From Flammula alnicola (lineage: Eukaryota; Basidiomycota; Agaricomycetes; Agaricales; Strophariaceae), in contig JADNRV010000004.1 of assembly GCA_015499995.1 (NCBI GenBank), forward strand, positions 558,001 to 622,000: a stretch of 64,000 bases of DNA, read 5' to 3'. The position numbers and the translations under genes were made by a program. Below are positions 60,132 to 64,000 of this stretch, in pieces. Numbering within the stretch: position 1 is the stretch's first letter; each line of letters opens with the position of its first letter. Below the pieces are notes generated by a model. The model saw only the letters and a list, made by a program, of their open reading frames with translations, did not search any database and was not told the origin of the DNA.

Positions 60132-60588
60132 GTGCTAAAGCTCTAAAGAGCTAGTAGGGATCGATTAGGTTGCAACTAGGTTGGACACGGCGCTTGGAAT
60201 TCGGAAATCCTATTCAACAAAGTCCACGGTAGTTAGCAATCAACACTATCACTTTCAGGACACATATACTGTTAAGAAATACACTCTTATAACGATAAGG
60301 GGAGCTAAAGTGACTTGGAAGTTGGATGATATCTGACAGTGACTTCGGAAAACAAATATTGAGCCTTGCGTGATTTGTCACAGGCACGCGATCACATGAT
60401 TGACGTAATTCTGTGACAGCGCGCGTAGTTTGGTCAACAAAGCTTCGTGAATTGAATACCTTCGGAGTTACACCACGACTTGGGGCTCGTCACGCGTTAG
60501 CGAAGGCGCGCTATCTTGGCTAGACGATATTCTTCTCTCACATTTTAACCCGCCATTTGATGTCCAACTTTTTAAGAGGTTACGCAGA
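60132..60588. other. Intergenic region
   Basis: About 460 bp between the acetyltransferase and Mus7/Mms22 genes, both on the plus strand. It should hold the promoter of the latter. Nothing else is evident. Confidence 0.45.
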
Positions 60589-63500
60589 ATGATGGATATC
60601 GACGACGACGACATTATCGAAACGTCTGATATTGAAGAACTGGAGGAACTCCAAGGCAAGGCAGAAAGGTCACCCCGGGCTCGGAACAATTGCGATGAAG
60701 GTGAATATGTGGAGGACGATATTTCTTATCCTCCGAGGAAACGTATGAAAGTACGAGTTTTTTCCTGCTTGACTTTGGGCCTATTTGACACTTGTCGCAA
60801 GCTTTTTCATGAGAACCCCGACCCACCTAACGAAGAACTAGGGATGTTATCAGTATCGCCCACTAAATCTTTATTGGCAGATACCTCCTCTCCTCTACGA
60901 TCTCGATCGTCATCGACTGTGCTCAATATCGGTTCACCCAGTCAAGAGTTTACGTTCTCGCGTTCTCCAACTCAAATTCCTGCAAAGCTGGAGCATGCAT
61001 TCTCAGAAGGCTATTCTCCACTCTCGGGAAACTCGCAAGACCCTTTACTTCTTCGTTCTCCCACTCAGCGATTAATCCCACCTCAGGGCTCACCAATTCG
61101 ATTGCCCTTTACTGTTGCTTCATTAGCTGACAGCCAACAAGAATCAAATACGAGTGGTTCTTTCGGGAACCCCGACTTATTTACCGATCAACCAACAACT
61201 CCAAGGAACTCATCTCCAACAGCACCTCGTCGTTCTCCGTCAGTGGACCTCCTTTCGTTATTTGGAACTACACCCTCTCCTATACCCTCATCTCACATAC
61301 ATCCTGGCTCTCCATCTCCGGCTGATAAAAATTTTGCATCCGCAAAAAATGATGACGATGACGAACTGTTAACCTTCACACCTGCCAAACTTAATTCTCC
61401 TCGAGCAATTTCGTCTCCTCTGACACCTACGAGTTCAAGGTCGCTCTCGCAAGCACCTACGAGCCTCAACCCTGCGGATAGTACAAGAGAGCTTTCTCTG
61501 ACTGCTGGATCCGTTCGGCATAGGTCTGCACGTTCTTCCCCTTCACCTGTTTCCCCGCAAGGTCCAGAGCAGGATGAACATGTTGCTGATCTCGGCCATG
61601 TCCTTGAAGTAGATGCGCACGGGTCTCGCTACTCATTTCGCAAACGGAATGTCGCCCAGCTTAATCCGTATACTATAGAAGACTTGAAGTACAAACGTGC
61701 ATTAAGGTCCAATCCTGACGCTATCGTTAAACTAAAAGCCATTGAACGTCGCAGTCACCACCATCATCCAGAAGATCATTATGAAGATGATGGAGAAACT
61801 CAGCAGGACGTATACGTCGATGACGGTAACGACGAAGATGCGAGCTGGGAAGAGAAGGAGAGAAGGAGAGAGGAACAGCGAGAAGAAAGGCGTCGGAGAC
61901 GAATTGAACTTGAAACACGGCGTGCGTCTTCGGAACAGGATTCGACAAAATATCCAGACATTCTTCGGGACCTCTCGAGCTCGGACGATGAAGAAATGGA
62001 CGCTTTGGCGAAGGAGGCCAAAAAAATATTGAAAAGGAAGGAAAAGGAAAGGAAAACCCAGGAGAAGGAAGAACGGCAGCGCCAGCGAGAAGAGCAAGGG
62101 CGCAAAGCAAAACGATTCCCGATTTCAAAGTCAAAGAATGTACATCCAGAATCCTCCTCCAGACGTCCGGATTCACCTACTGAAATGCACGATTACGGGG
62201 CTGAGGTTCGTTTTATGGTCCCTTCCTTTCCACGGACTTCATATTGACCTTTCTCAGGTGGATGATAAAGTGCAAGCCTCATCGATAGGTGGATTCTCTC
62301 TTGGCGCCTCCTTCCCGGTTGATCAAGCGCGTATCATTCAAGATTATTTTGGCGAGGGTAATGGCTCCGAATCCGAGGTTTGTTCTAATCCATTTTTCTC
62401 AAATTTTCATACTCACGCTTCACAGACGGATGATACTCCAGCACACCCAGTTGTCGGTGAAAACCGCAGAGTAGCTCGCGCCTCGTCATCTATATCCGAT
62501 CGACCGCACAACTCACAGGAATATTTTGGCGAGGGCGACGAGTTTGAAATGTATGATCAGAATAACTTGCACCCAGTAAACGACGATGTCCTTACGCTCG
62601 ATGAGCCTCCGAGTCCATCCATGGACGTCCTGGAAGGCTCCCGTGAAACTACAATCAGAATCGAATCTGATGAGGAGTTATCAGCAGACAATTCAGAGAT
62701 CGTGATTGATCTTCTTCCTTCGGAGGAAAGATGCCTGGAGAGAACGATGCCGAAGTCCATGATCCGCCAGTTGGCAGTAAAGGATGCGGCCCCTGTAACA
62801 TCTAAAAAGACCAAGCGACGAGTTCGTCCAACCGCCAGTAGTGATAATGATCACGAAGGCCCTCTGCTCCCTGGTCAAACCCGAGTCCAAAAATCAGCCA
62901 ATCCTAAAGACGTTAGGGACATTAAAGGAGATTCCGAGAGCGAAATGGAGATTGACCAGGATTCGGATTCCTTCTCTGCGGATTCTTCCAGACCCGCAGG
63001 TCGACATGTCAGGCACAACAGCGACTCTGACTCTGACGTCGTCGAAATTCTAAAATCTTATCGACAGCCGAAACATCTTCAAGTCAATGATCTTGTTAAA
63101 GAAGAAGACGGGTTTTGGTCCGAAGATACATTCGATGACGAAGATATCCAAGAAAATTTCTTTCCCGATGAAGAGACTCGTAAAAGTCGTACAAATGGAC
63201 AGATCACTCGCCTGCAGGATGAAAGCATGATCGATTGGATGCTTACGAGGTCACGAACTATAGGAGGACCCCGCAGGGAGCATAAGCTGTCCAGGTCTAA
63301 TCACCGACAAGCTCGCTCCAGCTCATCGAAATTCAAATTTGACGTAACGACGAGAGGAGCCAGAGGACATGGTCACATGCGACAGACTCTACTTTCTTTC
63401 GATAAAGATGGGGCAACAAAGAAACGGAAGCATCGTCCGGAATCTGGGTCGGCCACCGCGGAAACTGGACGAGGCCGTGCTGGCCCATCGAGGCGAACTT

Positions 63501-64000
63501 CGGCTGGAGAGAACCATTCATTTCTGGATAGTGATAGCGACAGTCAGGCTGAAGATTCGGATAACGTACAAGTCATAGAAGGCGAAAAGGATCATGGCCA
63601 GAAGAAATTCACTTGGAAAGAAAAGAAGAAAGCTCGCCGAGAACGAGCGCGACGCAACGGGGTGTGGTGTAATCCATCTAATGGTCAGGCTATCACAACG
63701 GGTATAACACGAGCATATGTTACTGTCGATGTGGAAGATGAGGGTTTCCACCTTGCACTCGCACCAGGCCCTCTTACTCAAGCTCAGCGTGATCACTGGT
63801 CGAAAAGCTTCCGTCCACCACCACCGCCGAAAGCTAATCGCAAGAGTCGGTTGGAAAAGAGGGATGATCATGGTGAAGAGGTACACGACGAGGTCAAGAA
63901 ATCACCGCGCTCAGACCTCTCAAGCGATCTGAATATTCCTCTCCTGCATGCGGGGAAAAGTTTTGGAGACTCCACGTATATCAGCAAAGGCTGGCTCTAC
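60589..64000 (+). CDS. Mus7/Mms22 family DNA-repair protein, partial (runs off the window)
   Basis: The start MMDIDDDDIIETSDIEELEE opens a long acidic and Ser/Pro-rich N-terminal region. The block SRYSFRKRNVAQLNPYTIED, LKYKRALRSNPDAIVKLKAI is the conserved N-terminal mark of the Mus7/Mms22 family. After it come charged helices (EEKERRREEQREERRRRRIE), repeated short motifs QDYFGEGNGSESE and QEYFGEGDEFEMY, RQTLLSFDK (similar in look to a PIP-box), and WKEKKKARRERARRNGVWC. In yeasts Mms22 is the substrate adaptor of the Rtt101 or Cul4-type ubiquitin ligase that helps replication forks through DNA damage. Exons are joined at about 62203/62258 and 62378/62426. A 51-bp in-frame segment after PPRKRMK may be an intron (GTACGA...GCAAG). 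The conserved C-terminal part lies beyond base 64000, so function is inferred from the N-terminal part only. Confidence 0.8.

Noticed and set aside
61727..62176. Minus-strand frames rich in Phe, Leu and Ser
   Set aside because: They are the complement of the Glu/Arg/Lys-rich helices of the Mus7/Mms22-type protein and have no independent support.

Overview
This is nuclear DNA of a filamentous fungus, most likely an agaricomycete basidiomycete. Genes are intron-dense, with introns of about 50-65 bp that mostly follow GT(A/G)NGT...AG. Intergenic gaps are short, both strands are used, and the proteins are eukaryotic housekeeping proteins of fungal type (pyruvate carboxylase, clathrin heavy chain, Vrg4-type GDP-mannose transporter, Zn2Cys6 factors, Rho3, Mus7/Mms22). 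I see no rRNA, tRNA, CRISPR array, bacterial operon or intact transposon. Gene models were joined by hand from the reading frames and splice sites; products rest on recognised motifs and family resemblance, not on a database search.

Layout. 1-8149 is gene-poor: the only gene I recognise is an Ecl1-type zinc-binding protein (2390-3440, +). 8150-18431 is compact: SmB (-) and a nitronate monooxygenase (+) share a 334-bp divergent promoter, then pyruvate carboxylase (-) and the GDP-mannose transporter (-). 18432-22476 has no confident gene but carries a diverged direct duplication of about 0.5 kb. An Any1-like PQ-loop membrane protein (+) follows, then a 1.5-kb gap and clathrin heavy chain (25273-31512, +).

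32680-44507 lies on the minus strand: a membrane-anchored pseudokinase, a Rho3-type GTPase, a Zn2Cys6 transcription factor and a coiled-coil protein, with a 2.9-kb stretch lacking a recognisable gene. 45180-50112 holds two closely spaced minus-strand genes with ribosome or RNA links: Tsr4/PDCD2 and a CCCH + DUF1771 + Smr protein. 50763-64000 is all plus strand: a second Zn2Cys6 factor paralogous to the first, an Msc2/ZnT5-type zinc transporter with a very long histidine-rich loop, a Lyc1-type acetyltransferase, and the N-terminal part of a Mus7/Mms22 DNA-repair protein cut by the window edge.

Themes. Several genes belong to secretory and membrane traffic (Vrg4, clathrin, Any1-like, Rho3, Msc2), but they look like ordinary genomic neighbours, not a cluster. 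I found no convincing new biological system. The points most worth a second look are the paralogous transcription-factor pair in inverted orientation, the pseudokinase, the close Tsr4/Smr pair, the duplicated block at 19.4/21.7 kb, and a set of apparent one-base frameshifts, mostly at short homopolymers in otherwise conserved genes, which look like sequence errors.
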